From NCBI GenBank assembly GCA_003577005.1, contig QEUW01000476.1, positions 1 to 5,522 on the forward strand: a DNA stretch of 5,522 bases, read 5' to 3'. The position numbers were made by a program, and so were the translations under genes. This document shows, in pieces, positions 5,079 through 5,522 of this stretch. How positions within the stretch are numbered: the stretch's first letter is position 1; each line of letters begins with the position of its first letter. Below the pieces are notes generated by a model. That model saw only the letters and a list, made by a program, of their open reading frames with translations. It ran no database searches and was not told the origin of the DNA. Origin of the DNA: Chloroflexota bacterium (GTDB taxonomy: Bacteria > Chloroflexota > Anaerolineae > Caldilineales > Caldilineaceae).

Positions 5079-5522
5079 TTATTCTTCCAGGATGCGCCAG
5101 CGCAGACAGTACCATTCCAACACCGCCACAGACAGGTAAAGCGCCTGCGCGATGATGACCAGACAGAGCACCGCAACAAACATCAACGGTGTGTCGAGCA
5201 CCCCGCGCGCCAGGTTGATCAAAAACCCCAATCCCACATCAGCGCCCGAAAATTCACCGACGACTGCCCCCACCACGGCCAGGATCACGCTCAACTTGAG
5301 CCCGCCGAAGAGCACTGGCAGAGCAGCTGGTAATTCCAACAAGCGAAAGATCTGCCAGCGGTTCGCCCGTAGACTGCGCATCAGGTCGCGCAGGTCGGGG
5401 TCTACACCACGCAGCCCCACAACCGTGCTGATAAGCGTGGGGAAGAAGGTGATCAGCGCACAGACAAGCACCTTGCTCGCCAACCCACTCCCCAGCCAGA
5501 TCACCAGCAGCGGCGCAACCGC
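5079..5522 (-). CDS. ABC transporter permease, BPD-type (SsuC/TauC/ThiX-like), C-terminal part
   Basis: The frame is open through the right edge, so the 147 visible residues are the C-terminal part of a permease usually about 250 residues long; the GTG at 5504 is internal. Hydrophobic segments lie at about residues 15-37, 74-92 and 112-137. Between the first two, SLRANRWQIFRLLELPAALP (50-69) followed by VLFGGLKLS is the EAA loop that docks on the ATPase Q-loop region. The segment around AVVGAVVGEFSGADVGLGFLI (82-102) is typical of the NitT/TauT permease subfamily. The protein ends in a basic-then-acidic tail, RWRILEE. It is the first visible gene of the importer operon and is followed 58 bases later by the binding protein. 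Whether the operon begins with this gene, and whether a riboswitch precedes it, cannot be seen. Confidence 0.92.
   Translation of the reverse strand, partial: AVAPLLVIWLGSGLASKVLVCALITFFPTLISTVVGLRGVDPDLRDLMRSLRANRWQIFRLLELPAALPVLFGGLKLSVILAVVGAVVGEFSGADVGLGFLINLARGVLDTPLMFVAVLCLVIIAQALYLSVAVLEWYCLRWRILEE

Noticed and set aside
5021..5179. N-terminal extension of the binding protein to 5050 or 5179
   Set aside because: The longer form overlaps the permease gene and buries the lipoprotein signal peptide; the ATG at 5020 has a ribosome site and an ideal lipobox 19 residues on.

Overview
The window looks like chromosomal DNA from a GC-rich bacterium, most likely a member of the Chloroflexota (Anaerolineae/Caldilineae type). 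The hints are a surface-protein-like tail rich in Thr and Pro (a PTATNTVTNTATRTPT style, frequent in that phylum), a cysteine-free bacterial GluRS and an NMT1/THI5-type ABC transporter with a lipoprotein binding protein. The phylum call is inference from style, not from a marker gene.

Layout. Bases 3-626 (+) are the 3' end of a membrane protein whose N-terminal remnant resembles the end of a CHAT/caspase-like domain. Bases 627-1059 are a gene-free, structure-rich spacer with a short direct repeat, three stem-loops (one terminator-like) and a good sigma70-type promoter. That promoter serves a 67-residue excisionase/MerR-type helix-turn-helix protein (1060-1263, +). A stem-loop at 1265-1310 separates this gene from everything that follows, which is all on the minus strand. 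On that strand, reading right to left, are an ABC transporter permease (5522-5079, 5' part off the window), its substrate-binding lipoprotein (5020-4004), its ATPase (3968-3198), glutamyl-tRNA synthetase gltX (3087-1552) and tRNA-Gln(CUG) (1428-1357).

How the parts work together. The three transporter genes form a compact operon for an ATP-driven importer of the NitT/TauT/ThiXYZ class; the substrate cannot be read from the sequence, and an aromatic heterocycle such as a thiamin-pyrimidine precursor or riboflavin is a reasonable guess. gltX and tRNA-Gln form a second, translation-related unit. If the organism makes Gln-tRNA indirectly (GluRS plus the GatCAB amidotransferase), the enzyme and one of its tRNA substrates are neighbours on one strand. 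The tRNA also has its own likely promoter, and both could end at the 1265-1310 terminator.

Most of the window is ordinary housekeeping and transport. The points that deserve a second look are the gltX/tRNA-Gln(CUG) pairing, four 7-bp repeats that fill the gap in front of the ATPase start codon in place of a Shine-Dalgarno sequence, the dyad upstream of the small HTH gene, and the cut-off CHAT-like membrane protein. I see no CRISPR array, insertion sequence, integrase or rRNA.
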